From positions 186,001 through 250,000 of the forward strand of contig NZ_JAASAG010000004.1 of assembly GCF_012726265.1 (NCBI RefSeq): a stretch of 64,000 nucleotides of DNA, in the 5' to 3' direction. Positions 34,652-44,121 of this stretch are shown piece after piece. Position 1 is the stretch's first letter; each line of letters begins with the position of its first letter. The stretch comes from Streptomyces sp. HNM0575 (GTDB lineage Bacteria; Actinomycetota; Actinomycetes; Streptomycetales; Streptomycetaceae). Made by a program: the position numbers and the translations under genes. The notes beneath the pieces are model-generated. The model had not been told where the DNA came from. It saw only the letters and a program-made list of their open reading frames with translations, and made no database searches.

Positions 34652-35893
34652 TCAGCGGGCGCCGGGCGGTGCGCTCCGGGCGATCGTACTGGCAGCCCAC
34701 GCCAGTTGATCGTCATCGAGATCGGCGCGGACCGTGAGCCGCAGCCGCGAGACGCCGTCCGGCACCGACGGCGGCCGGAAGCAGCCCACCTGGAGCCCGG
34801 CGGCACGGCAGTCGGCGGCCCAGCGCACGGCCTCGTCCGGGGTGGGCGCCCGTACGGAGATCACGGCCGCGTCGGGGCGGCCGGAGCGCAGCCCCGACTC
34901 GGTGAACCGCTCATGGAGCAGGGCGGCGGCACCGCGCACGCGGCCGGAGCGCTCCGGCTCGCGCCGCATCACGCGCAGCGCGGCGAGGGCCGCCCCGGCG
35001 GCGGCGGGCGCGAGCCCCGTGTCGAAGATGAAGCTGCGCGCGGTGTCGACGAGATGGCCGATGACATGGGCCGGTCCGAGGACCGCTCCGCCCTGGCTGC
35101 CGAGGGACTTGGAGAGGGTGACGGTCGCGACGGTGCCGGGGGTGCCGGCGAGGCCCGCCGCGTGGAGTGCTCCGCGGCCCCCGTCGCCGAGTACGCCGAA
35201 TCCGTGTGCGTCGTCGGCCACGAGTGCCGCTCCGTGCTCGCGGCAGACCGCGGCGAGTCCGGTCAGCGGTGCGGCGTCGCCGTCGACGGAGAAGACGGAG
35301 TCGGTGACGACGAGAGCGCGTCCGTGGTGTCCGTTGAGGACCTTGCGTACGGCGTCGGGGTCGGCGTGCGGGACGACGGCGGTCTCGGCGCGGGAGAGGC
35401 GGCAGCCGTCGATGAGGGACGCGTGGTTGCCCGCGTCGGAGACGAGGAGGCCGCCGCGGTCGGTGAGGGCGGTGAGCGCCGCGAGGTTGGCGGTGTAGCC
35501 GGAGGAGAAGACGAGCGCGGCCTCGAATCCGGTGAACTCGGCCAGCTCCGCCTCGAGTTCGGCGTGCAGGGCGGTGGAGCCGGTGACCAGCCGCGAGCCG
35601 GTGGAGCCTGCGCCCCAGCGGTGTGCGGCGTCGGCGGCGGCCGCGGTCACCTCGGGGTGGCGGGCCAGTCCCAGGTAGTCGTTGCCGGCCAGGTCGAGCA
35701 GCGGGGAGCTGTGGGTGCGGGGGCGCAGTTCACGTACGAGACCGGCACGCCGCCGGTCACGGCGGGCCTCGGCGGTCCAGGCGAACGGGTCGCTCGTGGC
35801 GGGGCCGTCGGCCGTTGCGGAGTGCGGGGCCCGGGGGTCCGGGCCATGGATCTCCGACGAGCCGTCGGCGACGGCGCGGGGCTCATCGGGCAT
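34652..35893 (-). CDS. bioF: 8-Amino-7-oxononanoate synthase
   Basis: This PLP enzyme condenses pimeloyl-thioester with alanine, the first committed step of biotin ring formation. The 413-residue chain contains LDLAGNDYLGLARHPEV, GAGSTGSRLVTGST, the FSSGYTANLAAL segment, DDAHGFGVLGDGGRG and the PLP lysine in VTLSKSLGSQGGAV. The N-terminal 40 residues are a low-complexity extension. ATG 35893 has AAAGGA 6 nt upstream. It is divergent from bioB-bioA-bioD, so a single control region can serve all four biotin genes. Confidence 0.93.
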   Translation of the reverse strand: MPDEPRAVADGSSEIHGPDPRAPHSATADGPATSDPFAWTAEARRDRRRAGLVRELRPRTHSSPLLDLAGNDYLGLARHPEVTAAAADAAHRWGAGSTGSRLVTGSTALHAELEAELAEFTGFEAALVFSSGYTANLAALTALTDRGGLLVSDAGNHASLIDGCRLSRAETAVVPHADPDAVRKVLNGHHGRALVVTDSVFSVDGDAAPLTGLAAVCREHGAALVADDAHGFGVLGDGGRGALHAAGLAGTPGTVATVTLSKSLGSQGGAVLGPAHVIGHLVDTARSFIFDTGLAPAAAGAALAALRVMRREPERSGRVRGAAALLHERFTESGLRSGRPDAAVISVRAPTPDEAVRWAADCRAAGLQVGCFRPPSVPDGVSRLRLTVRADLDDDQLAWAASTIARSAPPGAR

Positions 35894-36070
35894 GGGTGGT
35901 CCTTTCGCGTGCTGTACGTCTCGGGGCTCCGCGCCACGGTCCGCATCGGAAGCCGCGCGCGGGCCCGTGCCGGCCCGTCCCGGAGCCTGTGCCGGTCCGC
36001 CGGAAACGGAGGCCGAGTTTGCGCTTTTGTCGGCAGTCCATAGACCGTAGCCCCTCGGCCGCGGGGTCGT

Positions 36071-36090
36071 GGTGTGGCGATACACACACC
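36071..36090. promoter_or_regulatory. Inverted repeat GGTGTG-N8-CACACC in the bioF/bioB spacer
   Basis: This is the clearest symmetric element in the 263-bp divergent region between the two biotin transcription units. It does not match the BioQ-type TGAAC-N3-GTTCA pattern I know of, so its role is a guess. Confidence 0.35.
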
Positions 36091-36156
36091 GTCCGCGGGC
36101 GGTGTTGTGAGTTCTCTCCTTGGCCTTGAGCGGGGGAATCGGCAAGGATCGCCGTC

Positions 36157-37374
36157 ATGGAGCTGCTGAAGACGCTGGTGGACAAGGGCCTGCGCGCGGA
36201 GTCGCCGACACGTGACGAGGCCCGCGCCGTTTTGGAGACCTCCGACGACGAACTGCTCGAAGTGGTGGCCGCCGCCGGGAAGGTGCGCCGCCGCTGGTTC
36301 GGGCGGAGGGTGAAGCTGAACTATCTCGTCAACCTCAAGTCGGGGCTGTGCCCCGAGGATTGCTCGTACTGTTCGCAGCGGCTCGGTTCGAAGGCCGAGA
36401 TCCTCAAGTACACGTGGCTGAAGACGGACGAGGCCGCCGACGCCGCCGAGGCGGGACTCAAGGGCGGCGCGAAGCGGGTCTGCCTGGTGGCCAGCGGCCG
36501 CGGCCCGACCGACCGCGACATCGACCGCGTCTCGCGGACCATCTCCGCCATCAAGGAGCAGCACGAGGGCGTCGAGGTGTGCGCCTGCCTCGGGCTGCTC
36601 ACCGAGGGGCAGGCCGACCGGCTGCGCGAGGCGGGTGCCGACGCCTACAACCACAACCTCAACACCTCCGAGGCGACGTACGGCGACATCTGCACCACCC
36701 ACGACTTCTCCGACCGGCAGGAGACGGTGCGTCAGGCGCAGGGCGCCGGCCTGTCCGCCTGTTCGGGGCTGATCGCGGGCATGGGCGAGAGCGACGAAGA
36801 CCTCGTCGACGTGGTCTTCGCGCTCCGCGAGCTGGACCCGGACTCGGTCCCCGTCAACTTCCTGATCCCGTTCGAGGGGACGCCCCTGTCGGGGCAGTGG
36901 AATCTGACGCCGCAGCGGGCGCTGCGCATCCTCGCGATGGTCAGGTTCGTACATCCCGACGTGGAGGTGCGGCTGGCGGCGGGACGCGAGGTGCACCTGC
37001 GGTCGCTGCAACCGCTCGCGCTGCACCTGGCCAACTCCGTCTTCCTGGGCGACTACCTCACCAGCGAGGGGCAGGCCGGCCAGTCCGACCTGGACATGAT
37101 CGCGGACGCCGGCTTCGAGGTGGAGGGCGCGGACACCACGACCCTGCCCGCTCACCGCAGGCAGCTGGACGGGCAGAGCGGCCAGCTGGAGAGCGACGGC
37201 TCCGAGGGGCCGGACGCAGGGGCGGACCGGGCGCACCCGGAGGGCCCGGAGGATCTGGAGGACCTGAAGGATCTGGAGCGGCCCGTGCACAGCGAGCGCC
37301 CCGGCATCCGCGCCGAAGAGCTGGTCGCCGTACGCCGGCGGGGGGCCGGCACCGCCCTGCCGCCCAATGCCTGA
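36157..37374 (+). CDS. bioB: Biotin synthase
   Basis: This radical-SAM enzyme inserts sulfur into dethiobiotin. The 405-residue chain has the cluster-binding motif [13 protein letters not shown] (CxxxCxxC, about 65-77), [27 protein letters not shown] and the second-cluster Arg/Cys segments ([21 protein letters not shown]). After about residue 330 an Asp/Glu/Gly-rich insert of some 55 residues precedes the conserved end [16 protein letters not shown]. It overlaps bioA by 8 bp. Confidence 0.97.
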   Translation: MELLKTLVDKGLRAESPTRDEARAVLETSDDELLEVVAAAGKVRRRWFGRRVKLNYLVNLKSGLCPEDCSYCSQRLGSKAEILKYTWLKTDEAADAAEAGLKGGAKRVCLVASGRGPTDRDIDRVSRTISAIKEQHEGVEVCACLGLLTEGQADRLREAGADAYNHNLNTSEATYGDICTTHDFSDRQETVRQAQGAGLSACSGLIAGMGESDEDLVDVVFALRELDPDSVPVNFLIPFEGTPLSGQWNLTPQRALRILAMVRFVHPDVEVRLAAGREVHLRSLQPLALHLANSVFLGDYLTSEGQAGQSDLDMIADAGFEVEGADTTTLPAHRRQLDGQSGQLESDGSEGPDAGADRAHPEGPEDLEDLKDLERPVHSERPGIRAEELVAVRRRGAGTALPPNA

Positions 37375-38716
37375 CAGCGCCGCAGACTCAGTGGCCCCTG
37401 CCGCTCCCGGCCCCCGACTCCCCCTGGATCCGGGCGAGTTGCTCGACCTGGACCGGCGGCACGTATGGCATCCGTACGGTCCGATGCCCGGCCGCGGTGC
37501 GCCGCTCGTCGTCGAGTCGGCCGCCGGGGTGCGGCTGCGGCTGGCGGAGGAGTTCTGCGGGCGGCGGGAGCTAGTGGACGGGATGTCGTCGTGGTGGTCG
37601 GCCGTGCACGGCTACAACCACCCCGTGCTCAACGAGGCGGCACGCGCCCAGCTGGAGCGGATGAGCCACGTGATGTTCGGCGGGCTGACGCACGAGCCCG
37701 CGGTACGGCTGGCGAAGCGGCTCGTGGACATCACCCCCGATGGCCTGGAGCACGTCTTCCTCGCCGACTCGGGATCGGTCTCGGTCGAGGTCGCCGTCAA
37801 GATGTGCCTCCAGCACTGGCGTTCACTCGGGCAGGGCGAGAAGCGGCGGCTGATGACGTGGCGCGGCGGATACCACGGCGACACATGGCAGCCGATGTCG
37901 GTGTGCGACCCCGAGGGCGGCATGCACGAGCTGTGGTCGGGGGTGCTGCCGCGTCAGGTGTTCGCGGACGCGCCCCCGTCGGGCTTCGACGCTCCGCCCG
38001 ACGAGACCTACATACGGCACCTGCACGAGACGGTCGCCCGGCACGCCGGCGAGCTGGCGGCGGTGGTCGTCGAGCCCGTCGTGCAGGGCGCGGGCGGTAT
38101 GCGCTTCCACTCCCCCGCGTATGTACGGGCACTGCGCGAGGCGTGCGACGAGCACGGCGTGCTGCTGGTGTTCGACGAGATCGCCACCGGATTCGGCCGT
38201 ACCGGCGCCCTGTTCGCGGCCGGGCACGCCGGCGTCACACCGGATGTGATGTGCGTGGGCAAGGCGCTGACCGGCGGCTATCTCACGCTGGCCGCCGCCT
38301 TGTGCACACCACGCGTGGCGGAGGGGATCTCACGCGGCGAGGTGCCGGTGCTCGCGCACGGGCCGACCTTCATGGGCAACCCCCTCGCCACCGCGGTCGC
38401 CGACGCCTCCGTCGGTCTGCTGCTGGACGGGGACTGGCAGGGCGAGGTGCGCCGCATCGAGGCGGGCCTGCGGGCGGGGCTCGCGGGTGCCGAGGAGCTG
38501 CCGGGCGTCACGGAGGCAAGGGTGCTGGGAGCGATCGGGGTCCTCCAGCTCGATCACGAGGTGGACGTCGCGGCGGCGACACGGGCGGCGGCGCGTGCCG
38601 GTGTGTGGCTGCGGCCGTTCCGCGACATGGTCTACGCGATGCCTCCGTACGTCACCGGAGACGAGGACGTGGCCACGATCTGTGCGGCGATGCGCGCCGC
38701 GGCGACGGAGGGCTGA
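37367..38716 (+). CDS. bioA: Adenosylmethionine-8-amino-7-oxononanoate aminotransferase
   Basis: This fold-type-I PLP transaminase converts KAPA to DAPA using SAM as amino donor. The 449-residue protein shows [15 protein letters not shown], the [19 protein letters not shown] active-site segment, [31 protein letters not shown] and the PLP lysine in [11 protein letters not shown]. The 8-bp overlap with bioB and 4-bp gap to bioD mark a tight operon. Confidence 0.97.
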   Translation: MPDSAADSVAPAAPGPRLPLDPGELLDLDRRHVWHPYGPMPGRGAPLVVESAAGVRLRLAEEFCGRRELVDGMSSWWSAVHGYNHPVLNEAARAQLERMSHVMFGGLTHEPAVRLAKRLVDITPDGLEHVFLADSGSVSVEVAVKMCLQHWRSLGQGEKRRLMTWRGGYHGDTWQPMSVCDPEGGMHELWSGVLPRQVFADAPPSGFDAPPDETYIRHLHETVARHAGELAAVVVEPVVQGAGGMRFHSPAYVRALREACDEHGVLLVFDEIATGFGRTGALFAAGHAGVTPDVMCVGKALTGGYLTLAAALCTPRVAEGISRGEVPVLAHGPTFMGNPLATAVADASVGLLLDGDWQGEVRRIEAGLRAGLAGAEELPGVTEARVLGAIGVLQLDHEVDVAAATRAAARAGVWLRPFRDMVYAMPPYVTGDEDVATICAAMRAAATEG

Positions 38717-38720
38717 GGCG

Positions 38721-39467
38721 GTGCGGGGAATCGTGGTGGTCACCGGTACGGGAACCGAGGTCGGCAAGACCGTCGTCACGGCGGCGCTGGCGGCGGCGGC
38801 CCTGGCGCGCGGACGTTCGGTGGCGGTGCTCAAGCCCGCGCAGACGGGCGTGGCCCCCGGGGAGGCGGGCGACGCGGAACGGGTGCTGGAGCTGGCCGGC
38901 GAGGGAGTCACCATCGCCGAACTGGCCCGCTATCCCGAGCCGTTGGCGCCCGCCACGGCCGCCCGGCGGGCCGGTCTTCCGCCGGTGGGTCCCGAGCGGA
39001 TCGCCGCGGAGGCCCGTCGTCTGGCGGTCAGTCATGACCTGGTGCTGATCGAGGGCGCGGGCGGGCTGCTCGTACGGTACGACGAGGAGGGCTCGACACT
39101 GGCGGACGCGGCACGGCTGCTGGAGGCGGAGACCGTCGTGGTTGCCGCCGCCGGTCTGGGCACGCTCAACGCCACGGCCCTGACGACGGAGGCACTGCGC
39201 GCACGCGGACTGCGCACCAGGGGCGTCGTGATCGGCAGCTTCCCGGCGGATCCGGATCTCGCGACGCGCTGCAATCTGGAGGACCTGCCCGAGGCCGCCG
39301 GGTGCGCGCTGCTGGGGGTGCTGCCGGCCGGGGCGGGAGCGATGGAGCCCGCCGACTTCCGTGCGGCGGCGGCGAGTTGGCTCGCGGGCGCACTCGGCGG
39401 CAGCGCGCCGGAGGGCGACGGGGCGGCAGGACGGCGGATGGCCGGGCTGAGCAACCGGAGCGCGTGA
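38721..39467 (+). CDS. bioD: Dethiobiotin synthase
   Basis: This ATP-dependent carboxylase closes the ureido ring of dethiobiotin. The 248-residue protein starts at GTG 38721, four bases after bioA. The P-loop VVVTGTGTEVGKTVV is at the N-terminus, followed by VAVLKPAQTGV, LIEGAGGLLVRYDEEG and AAAGLGTLNATALTTEAL. Some 20 C-terminal residues are variable. With bioF, bioA and bioB, the late biotin pathway is complete in the window; the pimeloyl precursor genes are not here. Confidence 0.95.
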   Translation: MRGIVVVTGTGTEVGKTVVTAALAAAALARGRSVAVLKPAQTGVAPGEAGDAERVLELAGEGVTIAELARYPEPLAPATAARRAGLPPVGPERIAAEARRLAVSHDLVLIEGAGGLLVRYDEEGSTLADAARLLEAETVVVAAAGLGTLNATALTTEALRARGLRTRGVVIGSFPADPDLATRCNLEDLPEAAGCALLGVLPAGAGAMEPADFRAAAASWLAGALGGSAPEGDGAAGRRMAGLSNRSA

Positions 39468-39654
39468 CGCGTCCGGCACATCCGGCACATCCGTCGAAGG
39501 GCCTCCGGCAGGCCCCCGCACGACCGGCACAACTCCCGAGCCCCGCTCGTCGCACACCGACGGACGCCCTCTGCCCTGCCGCCCCTCGGGCGGGCACAAT
39601 CGGGGCAGGCCGCCCGCCGCCATGCACGGCAGGCATGGAGGAGAGGAACCGGTC

Positions 39655-40332
39655 ATGCCCGTACCTGCCGCGAATCCGGCGCATGGAAGACCCGTACGCC
39701 ACCCCGTGTTCGCGCGCTTCTACGAGCGGCTGAGCGAGGCGGCCGACGTGCAGTCCGGTGTGCGCGCACACCGCGGGGAGCTGCTCGCGGGGCTCGGAGG
39801 CCGGGTGATCGAGGTCGGCGCGGGCAACGGCCTCAACTTCGCGCGCTACCCGGCGGAGGTCTCCCGCGTGACCGCCGTCGAACCCGAACCCCGGCTGCGC
39901 GCGTCGGCCGTGCGGGCGGCCCGTGCCGCCGCGGTGCGCGTGCCGGTCAGTGTCGTCGCGGGCCGGGCGGAGGCCCTGCCGGTCGGCGACGCCACGTGCG
40001 ACGCCGCGGTCTGCTCACTGGTGCTGTGCTCGCTGCCCGACGTCCAGAAGGCGCTGACCGAGGTGCTGCGGGTGCTGCGGCCCGGCGGCGAGCTGCGCTT
40101 CTACGAGCACGGGCGCGCCCAGGAGCGGCCCGGCATGGTGCGGTTCCAGCGTGCGCTGGACGCCACGGTGGGGCCCTTCCTCTTCGGCGGCTGCCACTCG
40201 GGACGGGATCCGGTCGGCGAGATCGGGGCCGCCGGTTTCACCGACATCTCGTTCCGCAGGGTCGTCGTGCCGCAGGACGGGCCGGTCTTCCCGGCGTCGT
40301 TCCATGTGCTGGGCGGTGCACGGCGCCCCTGA
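39655..40332 (+). CDS. Class I SAM-dependent methyltransferase
   Basis: The 225-residue protein has SAM motif I VIEVGAGNGLNFARYP (about 47-62), the acidic loop VTAVEPEPRLR, motif DAAVCSLVLCSLPDVQKALT and post-motif VLRPGGELRFYEHG. The HPVFARFYERLSEAADV opening and YEHGRAQERPGMVRFQRALD segment resemble METTL7/UbiE-like alkyl-thiol methyltransferases. The substrate is not known. It starts at ATG 39655 with GGAGAGG upstream, outside the biotin operon by about 190 bp. Confidence 0.85.
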   Translation: MPVPAANPAHGRPVRHPVFARFYERLSEAADVQSGVRAHRGELLAGLGGRVIEVGAGNGLNFARYPAEVSRVTAVEPEPRLRASAVRAARAAAVRVPVSVVAGRAEALPVGDATCDAAVCSLVLCSLPDVQKALTEVLRVLRPGGELRFYEHGRAQERPGMVRFQRALDATVGPFLFGGCHSGRDPVGEIGAAGFTDISFRRVVVPQDGPVFPASFHVLGGARRP

Positions 40333-40439
40333 GACCGGCGGTGCGGCCGTATCCGTGGCGTGCGAGGCCGGTGCCGTGCGGAGCCGGTGGCGGTGTGGTG
40401 CCTGTGCCGGTGTTGGTGCCGGTGCCGTCTGCCTCGAAC

Positions 40440-40811
40440 TCACCGCGTCCAGTTGCGGAGTTCGAGGGCGATGTCGCGTACGCCCGCGGAGCCGTCCTTC
40501 ACCAGCCAGGCCAGATCGCGGATCTTCTCCGGTGACGTGCTGACGCGCAGCCCGCTGGCCACCAGGTAGCCGTAGGCGACAGCCGACGCGAAGAGCGCGT
40601 TGCCACGCTCCAACGCCGGGACGTGCAGCAGCAGTTGGAGCAGCGCCGCGGCCCGGTCGTGGGGCTCCGCATAGACGGGACGGTCGAATATGGCCGCTTC
40701 GTGCCTGCTGACGGCGGCGACGAGCGCGCCGTAGTCGGTGACGAGCGGGTCGCCCGGCGCCTTCGCTTCCGCGACCATGAGCAGCCAGGCGAGGTCGATA
40801 CGGAGAGTCAC
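40440..40811 (-). CDS. Fic/Doc-like toxin with a degenerate active-site motif
   Basis: The 123-residue protein matches the small Streptomyces Fic-family toxin group (LRIDLAWLLMVAEAKAPGDP ... DYGALVAAVSRHEAAIFDRPVYAEP). The helix equivalent to HxFx(D/E)GN(K/G)R reads HVPALERGNALF (63-74): the His and an E-x-G-N remain, but the terminal Arg that holds the nucleotide phosphate is missing. Canonical AMPylation or phosphorylation may therefore be altered. It overlaps the upstream antitoxin by 4 bp, a classic antitoxin-first module. Confidence 0.82.
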   Translation of the reverse strand: MTLRIDLAWLLMVAEAKAPGDPLVTDYGALVAAVSRHEAAIFDRPVYAEPHDRAAALLQLLLHVPALERGNALFASAVAYGYLVASGLRVSTSPEKIRDLAWLVKDGSAGVRDIALELRNWTR

Positions 40812-41053
40812 GTACGCGGACGGCCCTCGCTCTCGCGCCGTCCCGGCTCGGGGAACTCCTCCGCGAACACCGACTCGTAGCTCTTCATGAACTCCGACGC
40901 CGCTTCGACGAAGGTCTGCCCCGCTTCGCCGGCGTCCCGCTCGACCAGTTCCTCGATGTACCGGTTCATGCTCACCCCCCGCTCGAGGGCGCGCTCACGC
41001 GCCGTCTGTGCGGTCGCCTCGTCCACGCGGACGTTCAGCTGAGTCTTCGACAC
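40808..41053 (-). CDS. Ribbon-helix-helix antitoxin of the Fic-like module
   Basis: The 81-residue protein has an Arc/MetJ-type ribbon-helix-helix start (KTQLNVRVDEATAQTARERA, GVSMNRYIEELVERDA) for DNA binding, and an acidic C-terminus (FMKSYESVFAEEFPEPGRRE) likely to bind the toxin. ATGA overlap with the toxin gene ensures coupling. It would neutralise the toxin and repress the operon; the operator is not obvious in the short upstream sequence. Confidence 0.85.
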   Translation of the reverse strand: MSKTQLNVRVDEATAQTARERALERGVSMNRYIEELVERDAGEAGQTFVEAASEFMKSYESVFAEEFPEPGRRESEGRPRT

Positions 41054-41544
41054 TCCTCCAAGCTAGCACCGGTCCGCTAGCACCCGCCAGGCCGCGTGCG
41101 TGAAGGCCGCCGCTCGCCCTGGCGGTACGGCGGGCCAGGCAGCCGGGCGCCGGGCGCGAAGCGCCAGCCCGGAGCGCATATGAGCGGCCGGGCCGGGGAA
41201 CTCGCCGTGGCTACTGTCCGTCTACGATGAACGACGCCGTCACGTCCGAACCTCTGTCCGCTGACGTCCGGCGCCCCACAGACCTCCGGGGCAGCCCTCT
41301 ACGAAAGGTGTGAGAGCCCGCCCATGGGCGACCCTCCCAACAGCGCGCCCCGTCGTGACCGGAGCGGCGTGACCGCCGGGCGCCGCCGACGGCCTCGTAA
41401 CGCGGCGTTCGCCGGCCCGCCCCTCCTGCCGCCTCCCGGTCCCCTCCGGATGCCGCTCTCCCCTGAATTCCCGGCGCGGGTCTTCCGGGCGCGGGTCTTC
41501 CCCGGGCACTGCGCGGCAGCACCGTCGGCAGCGGAGGCGTCCCG
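41054..41544. other. Intergenic region, antitoxin / first CorC-like gene
   Basis: This 490-bp stretch holds the divergent promoters. A frame at 41227-41313 (28 codons, MNDAVTSEPLSADVRRPTDL...) and one at 41324-41548 (74 codons, its TGA overlapping the CorC GTG) are open, but both lack good ribosome sites and the second is Pro/Arg-rich. I would not call either without support. The GCGGGTCTTCC unit is directly repeated near 41477-41501. Confidence 0.45.
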
Positions 41545-42981
41545 GTGACCGAGGTGCTCTTCCTCCTCGTGGCGCTGCTGCTCGCCGTGGCCTGCGGTGC
41601 CTTCGTCGCCGCCGAGTTCTCGCTGACGACGGTCGAGCGCGCGGACCTGGAACGCGCGGTGCAGCGCGGCGAACGGGGCGCGCGCAGCGCCATGGAAGCG
41701 GTGCGGTCGCTGACCTTCCAGCTCTCCGGGGCGCAGCTCGGGATCACCGTCACCAACCTGGTCGTCGGCATGCTCGCCGAGCCCTCGGTCGCCAAGCTGA
41801 TCGCGGGCCCGCTACGGGCCGTGGGGGTACCCGCACCCACGGCGCCCTCCGCGGCCCTGGTCCTCGGCACCGCGCTCTCCACTCTCGTACTGATGGTGAT
41901 CGGCGAGCTCGTGCCGAAGAACTGGGCGATCTCGCGTCCGCTGCCCATCGCGAAGGCGGTCGCCACACCGCAGCGCGTCTTCTCCACGCTCTTCCGGCCT
42001 CTGATCCGGCATCTCAACAACACCGCGAACCGGATCCTGCACATGCTGGGGCTCGAACCCACCGAGGAGCTGGCCTCCGCGCGCTCCCCGCGGGAGCTGA
42101 TCGCGCTCGCCCGCCACTCGGCGAAGGCGGGCGCGCTGGAGGCGGACACCGCCGATCTGTTCGTACGGACGCTGCACCTGGCGGAGTTGACCGCCGAGAA
42201 CGTGATGACTCCCCGCGTACAGGTCACGTCCCTGGACGTGCAGGCGAACGCGGAGGACGTCGCCAACGCCACCCGCGCCACGGGCCTCTCCCGCTTCCCG
42301 GTGGTCCGCGGCGGCCTTGACACGGTCGTCGGAATCGTGCGGATCAAGGACGTGCTGGCGGTGCCCGCCGAGGAACGTCCGCGCCGCCCCGTGACGGAGC
42401 TGATGGGCGAGCCGGTGCTCGTACCGGAGTCGCTGGCCGTGGACCGGCTGCTGGACCGGATGCCGGGCGGGGAGCGCAGCATCGCGGTCGTCATCGACGA
42501 GTACGGCGGCACGGCGGGCGTGGTCACCCTCGAGGACATCATCGAGGAGGTCGTGGGCGAGGTCCGCGACGAGCACGATCCCCAGGAGCCCCCGGACCTG
42601 GCCCCCGCGGGTCACGACCCGGACGGGCGGCGCGTCTTCGACGCGGACGGCGCCGCCCGCACCGACCAGCTGGAGGCCATCGGCATGCACGCCCCGGAGG
42701 GGCCGTACGAGACGCTCGCGGGGCTCGTCGCCACGGAGCTCGGGCGGATTCCGGAGCGGGGCGACGCCCTGGACGTGGCGGGCTGGCACATCGAGGTCGT
42801 CGACGCCCACGGACGCCGCGCCGCACGCGCGCAGCTGACCGCTCCCCCGGAGTCCGACGGCGAGGACCGTACCGACGGGGCGAACGGGACGGCCGGAGGG
42901 AACGGCACCGCCGCCCCACAGCACGGGACCGTGCAGCACGGGGCCGTGCGGCACGGGAGCGCCGGGGAGGGCGGGCGATGA
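41545..42981 (+). CDS. CorC/HlyC-type membrane protein (DUF21-CBS-CorC_HlyC)
   Basis: The 478-residue protein has a DUF21 transmembrane domain (about 1-190: FLLVALLLAVACGAFVAAEF; LVVGMLAEPSVAKL; GELVPKNWA), a CBS pair (about 210-340, including MTPRVQVTSLDVQ and VVIDEYGGTAGVVTLEDI) and a C-terminal CorC_HlyC domain (about 360-435), then a low-complexity His/Gly tail. Family members are implicated in Mg2+/Co2+ homeostasis, although often called hemolysins. GTG 41545 follows GCGGAGG. It overlaps its paralog by 4 bp (ATGA). Confidence 0.93.
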   Translation: MTEVLFLLVALLLAVACGAFVAAEFSLTTVERADLERAVQRGERGARSAMEAVRSLTFQLSGAQLGITVTNLVVGMLAEPSVAKLIAGPLRAVGVPAPTAPSAALVLGTALSTLVLMVIGELVPKNWAISRPLPIAKAVATPQRVFSTLFRPLIRHLNNTANRILHMLGLEPTEELASARSPRELIALARHSAKAGALEADTADLFVRTLHLAELTAENVMTPRVQVTSLDVQANAEDVANATRATGLSRFPVVRGGLDTVVGIVRIKDVLAVPAEERPRRPVTELMGEPVLVPESLAVDRLLDRMPGGERSIAVVIDEYGGTAGVVTLEDIIEEVVGEVRDEHDPQEPPDLAPAGHDPDGRRVFDADGAARTDQLEAIGMHAPEGPYETLAGLVATELGRIPERGDALDVAGWHIEVVDAHGRRAARAQLTAPPESDGEDRTDGANGTAGGNGTAAPQHGTVQHGAVRHGSAGEGGR

Positions 42982-44000
42982 CCGCGATACAGCTGTTCAT
43001 CGGGTTGCTGACGCTGGTCGCCAACGCGTTCTTCGTCGGCGCCGAGTTCGCGCTGATCTCCGTACGCCGCGCCCAGATCGAGCCGCGCGCCGAGGAGGGC
43101 GACCGGCGGGCACGCAGCGTGATCTGGGGGCTGGAGAACGTCTCCGCGCTGCTGGCCGCCGCCCAGCTGGGCATCACCCTGTGCACGCTGGTGCTCGGTG
43201 TCGTCGCCGAGCCCGCGATCGAGCACCTGCTGGAGCCGCTCTTCCACCTGGCGGGCGTCGGCGACGGGGTGGCCCGCATCGTCTCCTTCGTCATCGCGCT
43301 CACGGTGGCGACGTACGCACACATGCTGCTGGGCGAGATGGTCCCGAAGAACATCGCGCTGGCCGGACCGGAGCGTGCGGCGCTGGCGCTCGGCCCGCCG
43401 CTCGTCGCCCTCTCCCGCGCCCTGCGGCCGGTGATCTTCATGGTGAACGCCTTCGCCAACAGCCTGCTGAAGCTGCTGCGCGTGGAGCCCAAGGGCGAGG
43501 TCGAATCGACCTTCTCCGACGACGAACTGGCCCAGATGGTCGCCGACTCCAGTGAGGCGGGGCTCCTCGACGACCGTTCCACCGAGCGGCTGCGCGACGC
43601 CCTCGAACTCGGCCGCCGTCCGGTCGGGCGGATCGCCAAACCCACCGAGGCCGTCGTCGCCGCCCGGCTCGGGGTGACGCCGGAGGAGCTGGAGCAGCTG
43701 TCGGCCAGTTCGGGGTTCTCCCGCTTCCCCGTGGTCGACAGCAAGGGACGCGCGCTGGGCTATCTGCACGTCAAGGACGCGCTGGACGCCCTCCCCCGCG
43801 ACGCCGCGTTCCCGGCGACGGCGATGCGGCCGATCGCGCGCGTGCGTGCGTCGATGCCGCTGGACGACGTGCTGGGGGCGATGCGTACGAGCAGCACGCA
43901 TCTCGCGGCGGTGATGGACGACGACGGCCGTACGGCGGGCGTGGTCACGATGGAGGACGTGCTGCGCGAACTGGTCCACCGCAGGCCGGAGGACGAGTGA
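42978..44000 (+). CDS. Second CorC/HlyC-type membrane protein, short form
   Basis: The 340-residue paralog has a DUF21 domain (FIGLLTLVANAFFVGAEFAL; GITLCTLVLGVVAEP; LLGEMVPKNIAL) and a CBS pair (SGFSRFPVVDSKGRALGYLHV; LAAVMDDDGRTAGVVTMEDVL). It stops directly after the CBS pair and lacks the CorC_HlyC domain of its neighbour. The two probably form a heteromeric membrane complex, as such adjacent pairs are usual in Streptomyces. Translation is coupled to the first gene by ATGA. Confidence 0.93.
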   Translation: MTAIQLFIGLLTLVANAFFVGAEFALISVRRAQIEPRAEEGDRRARSVIWGLENVSALLAAAQLGITLCTLVLGVVAEPAIEHLLEPLFHLAGVGDGVARIVSFVIALTVATYAHMLLGEMVPKNIALAGPERAALALGPPLVALSRALRPVIFMVNAFANSLLKLLRVEPKGEVESTFSDDELAQMVADSSEAGLLDDRSTERLRDALELGRRPVGRIAKPTEAVVAARLGVTPEELEQLSASSGFSRFPVVDSKGRALGYLHVKDALDALPRDAAFPATAMRPIARVRASMPLDDVLGAMRTSSTHLAAVMDDDGRTAGVVTMEDVLRELVHRRPEDE

Positions 44001-44106
44001 GCCGCCGGCTGTGAACGGCTCCGGGCGCGGCCGACGGGAAGCACGCCTCAGCAAGCACGGCTCAGCGCGGAGGAAGGCCACCGGAAAGTCGCCCGGGGCA
44101 ACCGGA

Positions 44107-44121
44107 TACGATGAGCGGCCG
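44107..44121 (+). promoter_or_regulatory. -10 element TACGAT placed for a leaderless transcript
   Basis: TACGAT (44107-44112) lies 8 nt before the GTG of the GDSL hydrolase, and no Shine-Dalgarno sequence is present. Transcription would start at or next to the start codon. Confidence 0.5.

Noticed and set aside
41324..41548. A 74-codon frame whose stop overlaps the CorC-like GTG start
   Set aside because: It has no ribosome site, is low-complexity, and has no homologous look. The overlap alone is not enough.
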